A model generated the notes under the pieces. It did no database searches, was not told the DNA's origin, and saw only the letters and a list, made by a program, of their open reading frames with translations. The translations under genes and the position numbers were made by a program. DNA of 64,000 nt from Bimastos eiseni (Eukaryota; Annelida; Clitellata; Crassiclitellata; Lumbricidae): the NCBI GenBank assembly GCA_959347315.1, contig OY365809.1, positions 434,001 through 498,000 on the forward strand, given 5' to 3'. Below, piece by piece: positions 35,342 to 46,998 of this stretch; positions within the stretch are counted from its first letter, which is position 1; each line of letters begins with the position of its first letter.

Positions 35342-36520
35342 TCAGAATGCGCAGGTCATCCTTCGACTGGTTGGCATCAGGTGACCTTTGACCGTCAGTC
35401 TACCTTTCATCATCCAGGCGCAGACGCTTCGAGTGTCCGTTCCCTCTGGAAGGTTGAGAGCGACCCAGAACTGGTGTGCACCGGATCCGGCGTCCCCAGA
35501 TGAACCTCCCGTTCGAATCATCAGAGTGTCATCGATCGTCTTGACACAGACGTCATCCGCGTTGACATCCGATGGAATCCTAAGACTGATGGTTGTCGTC
35601 AGGCGAGATTCGTCCTGTCTTGAGATCGGAAGGTTGACCTCTGAACTGCCTTCGTATTCGAGGCACATCGTTTCCCTGGAGCGTTGTTTGATGAAGAGAA
35701 TGTTTCCTTCGAGAATGGAACAAGCGAGGGTCTGAGGATCGGTGTTTTCTCCCAACTGGAGCATGTGGATAGGCTCTCCATCATCGAATACCCTTAGGAT
35801 ATGTTCCTCAACGTTTATTGAGACCGTGATGTTCTCTGGATCTCTCTCTGCCAAATCCAGTCGAAATTGGATTCCGTATTTGGACGAATCCCGATACTTG
35901 AGCGCTGAACCGCGCTTCTCCTTGAGGTTCATTCCTCCCAATGGACCTCCTCCTCCTCCTCCGCAGAGGAATCGCGTCGCTTGTGGAGAGTTCTGTCGAC
36001 AGATCATCGTAAGACCTCTATCGAGGCGATCCTCAGTCTCCTCGTGTCGTACCCTTACCTGCCTAGCACCGGATGGCGAAGGGTAGCTGCTACCAGAGGG
36101 GCAATTGGCCTCTCCACAGAGCGACCCCTGGTGAGGGAGTGGTCCACTGGCGAGGCTCACCGTGCGCTGCGACTTGATCTGCATGGTGGCCATTCCGTTG
36201 GTTGGAGTGACGCAGGGACTGGTGTTGGGAGAGTCTCTGGGACTGGAGCCTCGACTGCAGATCGCATCCAGCTCCTTCGCCAGACCGTACATCGTCGTCT
36301 CCCACGAAGTAGGACTCTGGTTTGGATCAGAGGAGGAAGAGTCCGAAGGGAAAGGTGGAATAACGATCCCTCCTTCTTCTTCTTCTTCCGCTCCATCGTC
36401 TTTGTCGTGAAGATTGAATCTAGCGTGGTCATTATGGAAATGGTTCATCTTCTCAAAGACGTGGTGCATCAGTTTCGACATGTTCTCCATCTGTACATCC
36501 TCCATTTGTACCGCATCCAT
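35342..36520 (-). CDS. Alpha-crystallin-domain protein (small heat shock-like), single exon
   Basis: From ATG at 36520 (MDAVQMEDVQMENMSK) to TGA at 35344-35342 it encodes 392 residues with no intron. The frame stays open upstream to a TAA at 36628-36626 without another ATG, so a spliced 5' exon is possible. Residues 1-210 are Ser/Pro/acidic and low-complexity, which is long for a small HSP. From about residue 213, YGIQFRLDLAERDPENITV followed by EEHILRVFDDGE matches strands 2-5 of the alpha-crystallin domain. Two later segments, TTTISLRIPSDVNADDV...DDTLMIR and FWVALNLPEGTDTRSV...KGRLTVKG, each match the strand 8-9 pattern (hydrophobic-LP-x-x-V...GxLxI), so the C-terminal half of the domain appears duplicated. 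Likely an ATP-independent cytosolic chaperone or a structural derivative. The C-terminal IXI anchor motif is not evident; MRITCAF-like ends (actual MTCAF) replace it. Confidence 0.72.
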   Translation of the reverse strand: MDAVQMEDVQMENMSKLMHHVFEKMNHFHNDHARFNLHDKDDGAEEEEEGGIVIPPFPSDSSSSDPNQSPTSWETTMYGLAKELDAICSRGSSPRDSPNTSPCVTPTNGMATMQIKSQRTVSLASGPLPHQGSLCGEANCPSGSSYPSPSGARQVRVRHEETEDRLDRGLTMICRQNSPQATRFLCGGGGGGPLGGMNLKEKRGSALKYRDSSKYGIQFRLDLAERDPENITVSINVEEHILRVFDDGEPIHMLQLGENTDPQTLACSILEGNILFIKQRSRETMCLEYEGSSEVNLPISRQDESRLTTTISLRIPSDVNADDVCVKTIDDTLMIRTGGSSGDAGSGAHQFWVALNLPEGTDTRSVCAWMMKGRLTVKGHLMPTSRRMTCAF

Positions 36521-36628
36521 CCTTTCCTCCCTTCTGACCTCTGAACTGTTGACCTCTGATCCGTTCAGAGGGCGATTCAAACGAAAGTCTTGATAGCTCA
36601 AACAGATTGATGCCTCTTCTTCAGATTA

Positions 36629-37965
36629 TAGACGTTCTACAGCGTCAATGAATCAGGTATTGATGACGATGACACAGACAGACCGACAGACATAGAAGGC
36701 GACAGACAGAGAAGAGTATATAGACACACCCAGGCAGACATGCAAAGATACGTAGAGCAACAGGTCAGCTGAGGAGGAGGCATACAATCCAGTTATTCTT
36801 CAATTGTTGATCTCAGAATTTAGACTAGAAACTGCAACATTATAATTTGAGAACAAGTCACTACTTTGTAATGCATCCTTTCAGTGAGATTTAGTTTCAT
36901 TAAGGTGTGTTATAGGCTAAATACCAGTTTAGTAGTAGGCCTATAGTTATTGCAAGACTCTGTCTGTCTGTCTGTCTCTGTTGGTCTCTTTGTCTCTCTC
37001 TCTCTCTCTGTCCGTGCAGCGGTCTATTGGAAGTCATTATTCTATCGGAAGTCATTATTCGCAATCTTATACGACGTGAAATAAATATGACTGAAAACAG
37101 AATATCTTAATCTCTTCTCCAAAGTCTTTTAATTCCAGACATTACAGAAACAATTCAGGACTTCAATGACTGATGCAATGTTACTTGGCAGCCAACCACA
37201 GCCTTTGCCTCCTTCTCGGGCCCACAGACATTGGGGAAGGGGTCAAATCCCCAAGGCCAGGCGAGTTTTAGGGGCCTCTATCAACTTGTGAAAAATATTA
37301 TAATCAGTTAGTTATGTTTGAGTGGGAGTAGGTGATGCTAGCAGGTGATATATATTTATATTTTTTGGACGCAGCTGCTCTCGACACAACACAGATGGGA
37401 TCAGTCTATCGATATCGATGATGGTATCTTCCTTGCACTTATTATCCAGTACAGCGACTCGGACTCCTTTCTATTCTGGATTCCAAATTGTCTTCTAAAA
37501 ATGACTCAATTCTACGCTATGTCTTTGACGGGTGGATCTTAAAAGCCGTTGTTTAATTACCTTGACCCTTTTGATTTCAACATCCAACTGATTCCTCCAC
37601 CTATCGATTATGCTTTGATCAAGCGCCTTTGAATAAGCTGGTTTCCACGAGTTTCCATTTTGAATGCTGTATATTTCCTGAGAATACGCTCAGAAACATA
37701 GACGATCGATGCAAGTGTTATGAGGCATCAACAAAACAAACACATCCCTAGGCTTCACGTAGACCTATATATTTTGAGTGTATGTCGTACTCGCGTGAAG
37801 TGTGTTCCGTGACAAGACTGTCATAATATTCCAATCGTTCAATTAGCAGAACAAAAAGATTGACAAACATTTCATTTACGTCCGAACGTTTTACCCAAAT
37901 TCTAGACAAACAAAGATGTCAACCATAAACGTATTTGTCCTTTTCCATCGTTACGTAGACTACTG
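36629..37965. other. 5' flank of alpha-crystallin gene and intergenic DNA
   Basis: A TATATAGAC motif at 36717-36725 (minus-strand TCTATATAC) lies about 190 bp upstream of the ATG at 36520 and could be a TATA box. TCTG/CT tracts sit at 36960-37012. A weakly conserved stretch at 37210-37300 (CCCCAAGG, GTTTTAGGGGCC) resembles one at 31940-31990 and may be an old repeat. Confidence 0.35.
37375..37542 (+). CDS. Candidate terminal coding exon, unrecognised
   Basis: A GGACGCAG acceptor precedes a frame of 55 codons (starts LLSTQHRWDQSIDIDDG, ends MSLTGGS, TAA at 37540-37542). Composition is non-repetitive, but no partner exons or family were identified, so it may be chance. Confidence 0.18.
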   Translation: MLSTQHRWDQSIDIDDGIFLALIIQYSDSDSFLFWIPNCLLKMTQFYAMSLTGGS

Positions 37966-38045
37966 TCTGCCTTAAATAAGTCCCACAGTCTGACTGAAAT
38001 AAGTCCCACAGTCTGACTGAAATAAGTCCCACAGTTTGACTGAAC
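37966..38045. repeat. 24-bp tandem repeat, 3 copies
   Basis: The unit AAATAAGTCCCACAGTCTGA plus CTGA repeats three times with one late T-for-C change. Confidence 0.85.
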
Positions 38046-38660
38046 GTATCCAACCTAACTGAGGATAGTCCGCTGGGGCACGAGTGCTCCTGCACTCAGC
38101 CAAAGAACAGCGCATATTATTTTTCGTGGAAGCATTAAATAAACAGAATCGAAATTTCTCATGAAAGCAAACACTCGTAGTTTACCTCATGAGACGTCAA
38201 TAGAAATCAGTTCCTCGTCACCTGTATTATAGCAAGAACTGCTTTTCAACCGGATGCAAATGATTTCATCGAGCGAGCAGCAGCTCCCAGGGAGGGCACG
38301 CGTAAGATGAGTATAGACGGGAGTCCATGACTGGATCTCTCGTCTGATCATTCAACCAGGTAACTTTCCTATCACCGTTGTTTACCAGACGGCATATCTC
38401 TTGCTCTGTCTCTCTCTGTCGCTCTGTCTCTGTCTGTCTGTCTGTCTGCCTATCTGTCTGTCTGTTTCTGTCTGTCTCTCTCTCGCTGTCCCTCTTTGAC
38501 GCTCTCAAGCGATCAATTGAGAACACTTTGGTCGATTCATAACACTCTCTGATCGAGCAATTTAAAACTAAATATATCTCAACAGCGTTCGATCGATTGC
38601 AAATTCTGTGTCGGAATAGAATATCAATCACAGAACAATAGAGGAGCATCGAGTGCAGTC

Positions 38661-38800
38661 TCAACTTACTCCTCATCATACTCTTAACCCTACTCTTCAT
38701 CATACTCTTAACCCTACTCTTCATCCTACTCTTAACCCTACTCTTCATCCTACTCTTAACCCTACTCTTCATCCTACTCTTAACCCTACCTACTCTTTAT
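38661..38800. repeat. 24-bp minisatellite containing TAACCC
   Basis: About 5.5 copies of TACTCTTAACCCTACTCTTC followed by ATCC or ATCA. The embedded TTAACCCTA resembles the animal telomere repeat CCCTAA only in part; the period is 24, not 6. It drives the NPTLHPTL and KSRVKSRM shadow frames. Confidence 0.9.
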
Positions 38801-39419
38801 CCTACTCTTCCTTCTCCCTCGTCAGGTGTTGCTACCTGCCGTCTTATCTAAGAGGTAAATTCCTCCTGTGGTCTACGATAGATCAATGAACATAAGTGAC
38901 CTCAATTGCCTCCTACGCTTGTAAGTCACCCTTTGCCCTCTCTGTCCTCACACAACCGGACCACGCTCTTACAACGCATTCGTCACTCTCTTTCTCCTTT
39001 TCTCTCTGTCTCTGTCTCTCTGTGCGCAACCACCAAACACTCTCCTGGACCCGGTAGAGGTCGTTACCCATTGCGTAAAGGCAACAACTGAGGCCGGATG
39101 TATTCGGTAGACATCACCCTGCACACCATCTACGTTGTTCCCCACTCCTTCCCTCCCTCCTCCCTCCCTAAAAAACGAACGGCGGCCATTTTGTCCTGCC
39201 CAGGCTGGCCTCGATCTGAGTCATCAAGGCCAGCCTCCTCCTTATCATCATCCTCCTCCTCGGTTGCAGTAGCAGCAGCTGCTTTGTTCAAGGCATACAC
39301 TACAGGCCTATAGCCTGGCTATAGGCCTGGCCAGGGTCGTCTCTGCATGACAGATACGCTCTGCAGACAACACAGTGTAGGTCCACATGTGTTTGCACAG
39401 CCTCACTGCCTCTTATTCC

Positions 39420-39655
39420 TCCTCCGTTCCAATGTCTCCTCCTTTTACTCTCCATCCCTCCTACTCCTACACTTTCTCCTCCTGCTAGTCATCCTTCTCC
39501 TCCTCCCCTACTTCTTCCTCCTCCTTCACCTTCTCCTCTTCCTCCTTTTATTCATCCTTCTCCTCCTTCTCTACTTCCTCCTCCTCTTCCTCCTTTTACT
39601 CCTCATCCTCTACTTCTTCCTCCTCTCCATCCTCCTTCTCCTCCTCGTCCTTTGC
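39420..39655. repeat. Polypyrimidine CTCCTC/CTTCTC tract
   Basis: About 235 bp almost free of purines on the plus strand, in imperfect TCCTCC and TTCTCC blocks. The Leu/Phe-rich 157-residue frame is an artefact of it. A TA run follows at 39820-39856. Confidence 0.88.
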
Positions 39656-40200
39656 ACTGCATCAACTGTTGACATCCGTTTCAACTTAGGTCAACCGAGA
39701 CAGAGCAAACGAACACAACCGACATTAACCCTCTCAACTCAACGCCACAAGAACCGGAAAAAAGACCGCAACAGCCAAAAACACGCGCACACACACATTA
39801 TAGCAAACATACGCATGTAAATATATATATTTATATATATATATATATATATATTGTTGTCTTAGGGTAAACATGTTATGGTGGGCGATATCCCCCTATT
39901 AGTTATCATTACCTCTAAACGTGACTAGTTCATTGTTTGCCTCCGGCGGATGTTTTGGAACCTGATCCGACGACGTTTTGTCTTTTAAGCGAAGGCCGTG
40001 ATAAGACTGAACATCAAGAGGGTCCTGCAAAGGCTGCATATAAATCTGTCGTTACATACAATTATTTTCTTGACTTCGATCTCCGTGATATCAGAATACT
40101 CTGGCACACCTGCACTTCACCTATATACGTCATTTCCGGATGATCTGTATACATTTATCAAATGACGGAATTAAAACTCTCTTGTATTTGTCTTGCGATG

Positions 40201-40491
40201 CTATAGATGTATTTCTCTTGCATTAACGAATTCAAAGGGCCTCTTTTTTATTAAAAGGGCTCTTATTCGTATTCTCTCTTTGCGTGTATTATACAGCGTT
40301 TCAATGATATTCTTTCTCATTTCTGGCGATAACCGCTTCATCGAAATAGTAATCTTTAAGTTGCGGGAGCCGATTTTATTCCCAGGCGCTTTATCGTCTT
40401 CATCAATATTATACAGGTCGGGTCTACACTCTACAGGGATATAAAAAAATGACAGATGTCCTTTAAGGAGCACATCACTGATAACCGGCAT
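40201..40491 (-). CDS. 96-codon open frame of normal composition, unrecognised
   Basis: ATG at 40491 to TAG at 40203-40201. The product starts MPVISDVLLKGHLSFFYIPV, has an acidic centre (YNIDEDDKAPGN) and a basic second half (MKRLSPEMRKNIIETLYNTR, then RALLIKKRPFEF). Unlike most open frames here it contains no simple repeat and has balanced codon use. I see no signal peptide, membrane helix, known motif, neighbouring exon or promoter. It could be a small gene, a coding fragment of a mobile element, or chance. Confidence 0.3.
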   Translation of the reverse strand: MPVISDVLLKGHLSFFYIPVECRPDLYNIDEDDKAPGNKIGSRNLKITISMKRLSPEMRKNIIETLYNTRKERIRIRALLIKKRPFEFVNAREIHL

Positions 40492-40617
40492 ATATGCGGT
40501 TACTTATACTGTATCAGTGTATCTTGAAGTTGACCTACAGCTCATAAAAGCTTTATTATATATATATATAATAATTACATACATATATATATATGCATAA
40601 GCCTATAGGACTACATA

Positions 40618-40788
40618 TTATATACTCAGACAGACAAGGACTGCGTTGGACAGACACCACAAACGAGGACATAAACATCATTGAGAATATAACACTACAA
40701 AGAGAAGCAATGGACTTAACACACAACAGAGGACAATTGAGGCCATATATTCGTATCCATTGCAACCAAATGGTTCGCATCATCTGAT
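40618..40788 (+). mobile_element. Possible LINE reverse-transcriptase C-terminal remnant
   Basis: The plus frame reads RQGLRWTDTTNEDINIIE, then REAMDLTHNRGQLRPYIRI. This resembles the ending (RW-x-D-I ... A-x-DR-x-x-W-R) that closes many non-LTR retrotransposon ORF2 proteins. A TA microsatellite is just upstream. Very degraded. Confidence 0.3.
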
Positions 40789-41187
40789 AATTAAGCCTAC
40801 TTTTAGTGTACAGTGTCACAGAGTCTCAAATCGTAACCGAAATTACAGACAATAGACAAAAGTAAGAGATGTCAAACCTCACGCTACAAGCTTATCTCCG
40901 TGTGCTTAAACCAAAAGCTAAATCTTTTTGACGATTTTCTGAAAATTTCAGCTGACAAATAGAGTGTAGACAATAACGCAGTTTCACTCCGATCCTTCTT
41001 TGACCTACAAGTAATCTGTATGAAATCCAAAACCTGTCAGACACAGAGCTTAAGTAACTTACTATGTGTATATTGTATATTAGTGTATAATATAAGAACT
41101 GTACTATTTAACTTATCCTGTTTATTAAATATATTTATAATTACGTTTTAAAATAAACTCTATGAAATATCTTTGGATTTTGCAAAG

Positions 41188-41367
41188 GTCTGTAATGCAC
41201 TCAACAACCACACCACGAACTCATTCATGCCTCCAACTGGCGTCAATGTGTCTATACTCGTTAGTTTCGACTATTCCTCGAACGATCTGCATATTGCCAG
41301 CGGACTCCACTCTGCTCCTGATTCAGCCACAGCTAATTCCACGATTCGCAATATTAGACTGATTTAA
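41188..41367 (+). CDS. Candidate terminal coding exon, unrecognised
   Basis: A TTTTGCAAAG acceptor-like site precedes 59 codons of balanced composition (VCNALNNHTTNSFMPPTG, then VSILVSFDYSSNDLHIASG) ending at TAA 41365-41367. The frame also continues upstream through an ATG at 41173. No family or partner exon was found. Confidence 0.18.
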   Translation, partial: VCNALNNHTTNSFMPPTGVNVSILVSFDYSSNDLHIASGLHSAPDSATANSTIRNIRLI

Positions 41368-44099
41368 GAGCAGCGGGTGTTTCCTTTGGCTTTATAAAGA
41401 AACCCACCCTTAGAGGGCCGTCTGACTATGAGCCCCAGGACACAAAGTCTGCACTCGAGTCGACCCTCCTCGCTTTGGAATTCAGAATATTTTTTTTACA
41501 ATAATTACAAAGAAAGACCGACTAAAGAAAGCCGTGCTTCTTTTCAAAGCAACAACAATACGATTCAAAGAGATGCCATTCAAACAAACCTATCGAAGGT
41601 TGACAAAGATTCCACGCGTTTCTCTTTTCAAAATAAATAACTAACCGTCCCACCTTTGACTTTGACCTCTCGCAATCCAGGATCTTCACAATTGCAACGA
41701 TGCAACAACTTACGTAATTACGACATGCACTGGCAGCGAATGTGAACCGCCAGCTGACAGTGTAATTAGATGACAATTTGTACATTAATTAAAACGGCGT
41801 GCCCAAAAACGAGACCTGTTATACGGTCCAATAACCGCGTTCATAACTATTGGAAAACGTAGAGAAGACAGACGCGTGACCCATCTGCGCTTGAAACATA
41901 ATATTTGCATGACGTCAGCATACTTCAATGGAGGCTTTGTGCTCTATAATTTGCACCAATCGAACTCAAGGACCATCGACATGTTTGCCTGCTTACCCCA
42001 CCTCATAGTGACTGGCGAATGTTCAAGAGAAACCCTTCGATTTGCATATGAACTCGTGCATCTGTTGCATACATATGCATTTGCGTTAAATATGCTTTGC
42101 ATAGATCTATCTAAACGTAGAGAGATTACAGACCGCAGCAAGCGGGTCATTTGCTGCGGAGTCACGGAACATGTGTCGCCATCTTTTAATTGAGTCCCTA
42201 GTGTTGACCATTAGGAGTTGACTGTCGTTCGTTAGACCATATCCATAGCTCTCTCTCTCTCTCCCACTTCTGTCTCTTTCTTTCTTTCTCTGCCTCTGTC
42301 GCGATACTTCATCTGATACTTCTACGAAGAAAATGTCGTTGCACTCGACATAATTATATGCATCAGTAAATTAAAACATTCGTGAATAAATGAACATGCG
42401 TTGATGACCATGAGTGACCCCGTTGACCCCTCTCTGACATTCAAACTGACACAACCGCAGTACGATTACAAGTACAGTATGAACGGATAATTACAAGTTA
42501 TGACAGGAGTCGAATTTAAGTGTATGGTAGCCATACAAGGCGTCATAACGTTAGACGTCTACTTTAACTAACGTCGCCGCCTAGAGAAGGAAGGACTAGT
42601 CCACTTTGTGGGGTAGCGGGAATAGGTCTGACGTTCTCACCGTCTCACGCCAGGGTAATATCCATAACTCTACGCCCCCTTCTCATCCCTGGATCTCCTA
42701 TGTACATAGACCTGCCACCAGTTGTAAGCCACGCATCAGCGGTTTTAAATACAGAGGCTGTTTCAGTCGATCAGTATAATAACGAAAAATGAGTTATTGC
42801 TGGGAATTAAACATAGAGGCCTATTGTACAGATGGTTTATAACTAGGCCTATAGTCTAACGCTGGTCTACAAATTGCACTCTAGCGTGGTCTAGTAAAAA
42901 CAAACTGCTAAAACCGGTCCGAACAGAAACTGTTGCTAACTGTCTGTTTCTAAAGAACTGTTGCACGAACATAGAGTGCAATAGGGCTACGTCTTGTCAA
43001 ATTTACTCTGATTTTCATTAATTTTATTTATCATTTCAACAGTCGAATGTGGGTCTACGGAAAGTCTGTGAAGTCTACTTTCTCAAGCAAGTCATACTAG
43101 GCTTCAACTATAGATTTTAGGTCGAAATCACAAATGCAGTTTTAATGGGCAAACTAAGGAGTAGCGATAAAGGAAAAAATGTCGATTTCTTAACATTATT
43201 TTTGAACCTATTTAAAGATATTTTCAAAAGTATTTTTAACATATTTTAAAGAATTTTGCGAGAGTATCTTAAAATACCGTTTGAAAGCACTTTATTTCGT
43301 TGCTGTCGTGGTGGTGGTGGAGATTGGAGGTGGAGTTTGAGAAACGTGTAAGCCTATAATTATACGCAGCAGAGAGACATTATTGGCTCTCTTCAGTATA
43401 CACCCATATAATGCCAATGGCGGTATTTGTACAATAGAACTCTGCAATGGCTATGCGATCAGTTTTGTGCGTCTTTGTGCTGTGCGCCCTGTAGTAGCAC
43501 ATCGCACGCATTGCATTGGAAAGTCAAAGCCTGTAACGAAAGACGAATTCTTTACACCATCCACAATGACAAGGTCGTCGTCGTCTCTTGGAAAGGAAAG
43601 GGTGTAGTCTACACCTATCAAAGTTCTGAGGGAGTTCTATAAACTAAACTAGACCACCCACGGGATAGATATCTGTCTATTGTTCACCTCCCAAATTAAT
43701 TTGAAACGATCGTCATTGGAATTAATAGCAATCGGTCTTAATTGGTGACAATTCTGTGACAGCGAAAACAACATCAGATTCTATCAACAGCAAAATAAAT
43801 GGTGTCGACACATTATTACCCGAACTAAGACCGTTGGACTGTTGTTTAGGCATAGGCACTATTGTTTTATAATAATAGACCTAGTACAATAATGATAATG
43901 ATAATGATAATGATGATATCAATAAAAATAATAATAGGGTCATTCCAGACTACATTTTCATATTCCTATTAATGTTCTAGTCCCTGAGGGATCATGTATA
44001 CCTCGGGGCATAAGAAAAAAAATATATTGTGAAGATATGACGATGAGATGTTTGGCAAATGTTTAGATTATGATTAAATCCAATGATGGACATGTCATG
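41368..44099. other. No gene recognised
   Basis: AT-rich DNA with several short unsupported frames. The frames at 43383-43642, one containing VVVVSWKGKGVVYTY, look faintly like a transposase fragment but lack any decisive motif. AGGCCTA palindromes occur at about 42818 and 42847. Confidence 0.4.
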
Positions 44100-44450
44100 T
44101 CATGTTACATCGTCATCGTCGCTTCGCGACGGTTGACTACATGAATGGGAAAGTGATGTCCAATGCTTTCCGTCTCGTACGATGTTCATTAAGCTAGTGC
44201 CTCTTAAACCAGTCCACGCCATGAGATTGTCAAACCAGCAGATTCTGGGTTTTCCACGAGTGCGGCTTCCTTCCACTATACCCAACATCACATTGTTCTC
44301 AATGCTGTCTTTAGGCTGTCTCACGATGTGCCCGAAGTACCGCAATTTTCTGGATATGATGTGGCCCAACAGTTTGCTGTCAACTATCGTCATTTGATAC
44401 ACTGGTTCGGTGGTCACCATTGCTGTCCACGAAACAGTTTCCTCATGCAC
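44100..44450 (-). mobile_element. Non-LTR retrotransposon ORF2 C-terminal fragment
   Basis: The minus-strand frame contains ISRKLRYFGHIVRQPKDSIE, NNVMLGIVEGSRTRGKPRI and CWFDNLMAWTGL. This is the characteristic tail of LINE reverse transcriptases (RKLRYFGHV-R ... LG-x-VEG-x-R-x-RGRPR-x-RW-x-DN). The frame ends in an Asp run from a GAC/GAT tract, the usual microsatellite tail of such elements. Everything upstream (endonuclease and reverse transcriptase domains) is absent, as in typical 5' truncation. Confidence 0.8.
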
Positions 44451-45583
44451 TTGTTCTCAAATACTTGTATGGACATTGTTTCTCCTTTGTTTGAAAACTT
44501 CGTCAGATGATCGCTGTAACAACTTCCGAGCAGAGATCGTAAACAACATTCTCTCTTTCCTTCTTTCTGTCTCTGTCTGTCTGTCTTTCTCACACACTCA
44601 CACACACTGTCGTTCAGCCGTGATTATTCGTCGACAGTCAAAGCGAAATATTATGATTGAAACAACATGAAATGGGATGACACGCCCCTAATGGAGGGAG
44701 GCAGCAGCAGAGGACAACAGCCACCCCTCGCCACGCCCCTTGCTCGCTCTTCCGCCAAGCCTCTCTCCCTCCCCTCTCTGGTCACGCGCTCAACGACACA
44801 TTCACCGATTGTCGCCCATTGTTTATCGACTGTTGTTTTGCTAGGTCATTAACCGCGGTAATTAACTGCACTTTGTAACAATTGTTTCCGACCCAGCCCC
44901 TAATTATACCCCCACACAGGAGGCCTACACTCTGTCTGTACCTACAGTGTGTGTCTATGCGTGTGTGCTTGGGTGTATAACCTCTTTATATAGCGCCTTT
45001 ATATTCAGACCTTCAAGAGGCGAATATTTGCAACTTCTGTGCATATGATTAGTTTTGACTGGATGCGTGTTTAGACATTCATCGAATCTCTTTTTGTTTA
45101 TAATAAGTATGTTCATTCGTCTGTGTGCCTTCGTCTGCGGTCAAGAACTGTGTGTACCATCTTCACATGGCCTAGTTCTTCTATGTATGTCTACCTGTTT
45201 GTGTGTTTGTTCATGTGATTGTATTTTGGTGTGTCTATACTGTGCTTGTGAAGATGTTTGTGTGAGTGTGTTTGTGTGAATGTGTGTATGTTTGCCTTTC
45301 CTCCATTACTTGCTGTTTAATGTTCCGTTTTAAATCCTCCCTTTCTCTTCTGGCTAATACCTATACAAATATGATTGAATGTATTTGCATATCATACATG
45401 TATAATGATTTCAATGAGCTATTTACTATGTCCAACAGCCAATCATTTCATTTGCTCATGAGCCATGTCGCCGCAGTTGAACCAAACCATAATAATTCAT
45501 TCGAGTTGAGGAAATGAATTGGTTACGGAAGATCGCAGGGATTTCTAAAATGAGAAACGATGATATTAGACAATCAATCATGA

Positions 45584-45589
<6 letters not shown>

Positions 45590-45626
<37 letters not shown>

Positions 45627-45735
45627 GACAGAGAGAGCGAGACGGAGAGACAGAGAGACAGACAGACAGAGACAGACAGAGACAGAGAGAGCGAGACGGA
45701 GAGACAGAGAGACAGAGACAAACGGAGAGAGAGAA
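45590..45735. repeat. GAGACA/CAGA minisatellite
   Basis: Purine-rich units of GAGA, CAGA and GAGCGAGACGGAGAGACA. A block of about 60 bp is repeated twice (45630-45670 and 45690-45720 share AGAGCGAGACGGAGAGACAG). Confidence 0.9.
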
Positions 45736-45736
45736 C

Positions 45737-46017
45737 ATGCCAGTTGACAGAATCTCACACAATGCCCTACATGACATGAAAGATTCGAAGAGAAACGAAA
45801 GAAAGGCAGAAGAGACGAAGAAGACGACTGCGCTGGATAGACAACATATAATAAATGAAGAGACATTACATCACTTGGACGAACTCTATAATGGTATAAT
45901 GGGAAGCAATGGAATTGACGACAAATTAGCAGGGACAATGGAGATCTTCTCTTCGTACCCATCGCTGCAAAATAGCTGGCGCCAGGAAATGATGATGATG
46001 ATGACGATGACGATGAT

Positions 46018-46060
<43 letters not shown>

Positions 46061-46086
46061 ATGATGACGATGGTGACGATGATGAC

Positions 46087-46131
<45 letters not shown>

Positions 46132-46132
46132 A
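45737..46132 (+). mobile_element. Probable LINE tail with GATGAC microsatellite
   Basis: The frame MPVDRISHNALHDMKDSKRN, then ETKKTTALDRQHI matches the basic, Trp/Asp-containing end of some LINE ORF2 proteins, only loosely. It runs into GATGAC/GATGAT repeats at 45988-46132, as expected for a LINE 3' tail. Confidence 0.4.
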
Positions 46133-46159
46133 TCACTACTAGCTTCGGCTACTTAGGGT

Positions 46160-46690
46160 ACTTCTACGCTTGTCCATTCCTTTGTAGTCTTCCGCCGGGA
46201 CTGCTGCAACGCCATAGTGATGGACTCCCGGTTTGTCGATGACGACAGGGTCTTGCGCACGGCCACCCGACTGCTTAGCCGCATCCCTAGGTCTGACCGT
46301 AGGTCCCGTACCCACAGCGCCCTGCCTACCGTGTCTCTGCACTAGTACGGCGCTGCATTGAGGGCCTGGCGCCCCTCTACCTGATTGAACTTTGCTGCCC
46401 CATTGTCACTGTTGGAAGCAGTGGTTTGTTGCGTTCTGCTGCGCAAGCGGAGTTGCTTGTCCCCCGTGCGAGGACTGCTATCCGAGAGAGCCGTGCTTTT
46501 TCACTGACTGCTCCTGTGATCTGGAATAGCCCTCCAGTAGCATTGCGTCTCACACCTATAGGTCAATCTGCTCTGTTCTTCTCTGGTCTTAAGACTCCTG
46601 TTTGACCGTGGTTGGGCTGGGAGCGCTTCTGAGTAGAAGACCTTCAAGGGGCACTATATAAAACTACTGTAATAATAATAATAATATATC
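46160..46690 (+). mobile_element. CR1/L2-like LINE 3' end, disrupted
   Basis: The plus frame gives DCCNAIVMDSRF and RVLRTATRLLSRIPRSDRRS, a TAG at about 46342, then EGLAPLYLIELCC and LLVPRARTAIRESRAFSL followed by TAPVIWNSPPVALRL, ending TGA at 46603-46605. This order (DYCN, RVQ-A-RLL, HGLAPxYL, RTxxxxRAFSxxAPxxWNxLP) is the known C-terminus of CR1/L2-type reverse transcriptases. A short 3' region ends in TAA repeats at 46673-46686, typical of these LINEs. The internal stop and a frame change show it is dead. Confidence 0.85.
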
Positions 46691-46998
46691 GCAACTTCGA
46701 ACATGTATTTATATAGGCTAAGACAAATAAATATGCAATATATAAAATTCAGATTTATTCATTGCATGGGATACGAATAGATACATGCAAGCACATAGAC
46801 CAGTATGTTTGTATAAGGTGCGTGTGATGTACATTGAGGGTTAATGGGGCGCCGTCCGTCTATATCTATATAATATCGGGGTCGATGTCTTGCAAGTTGT
46901 TAGAGCTGATTTGGTGGAAAAGGTGACATGAAATAGGATACAAGCAACAAAGTCTCGAATTATTATCAGAGCTGAATATGGGATCTATTACTCGTCAG

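Noticed and set aside
38661..38800. Interstitial telomere repeat
   Set aside because: TTAACCCTA occurs, but the period is 24 bp and the rest of the unit is not telomeric.
43383..43642. Transposase fragment (KVVVVSWKGKGVVYTY)
   Set aside because: The resemblance to piggyBac-type sequence is too short and vague, with no termini or catalytic residues.
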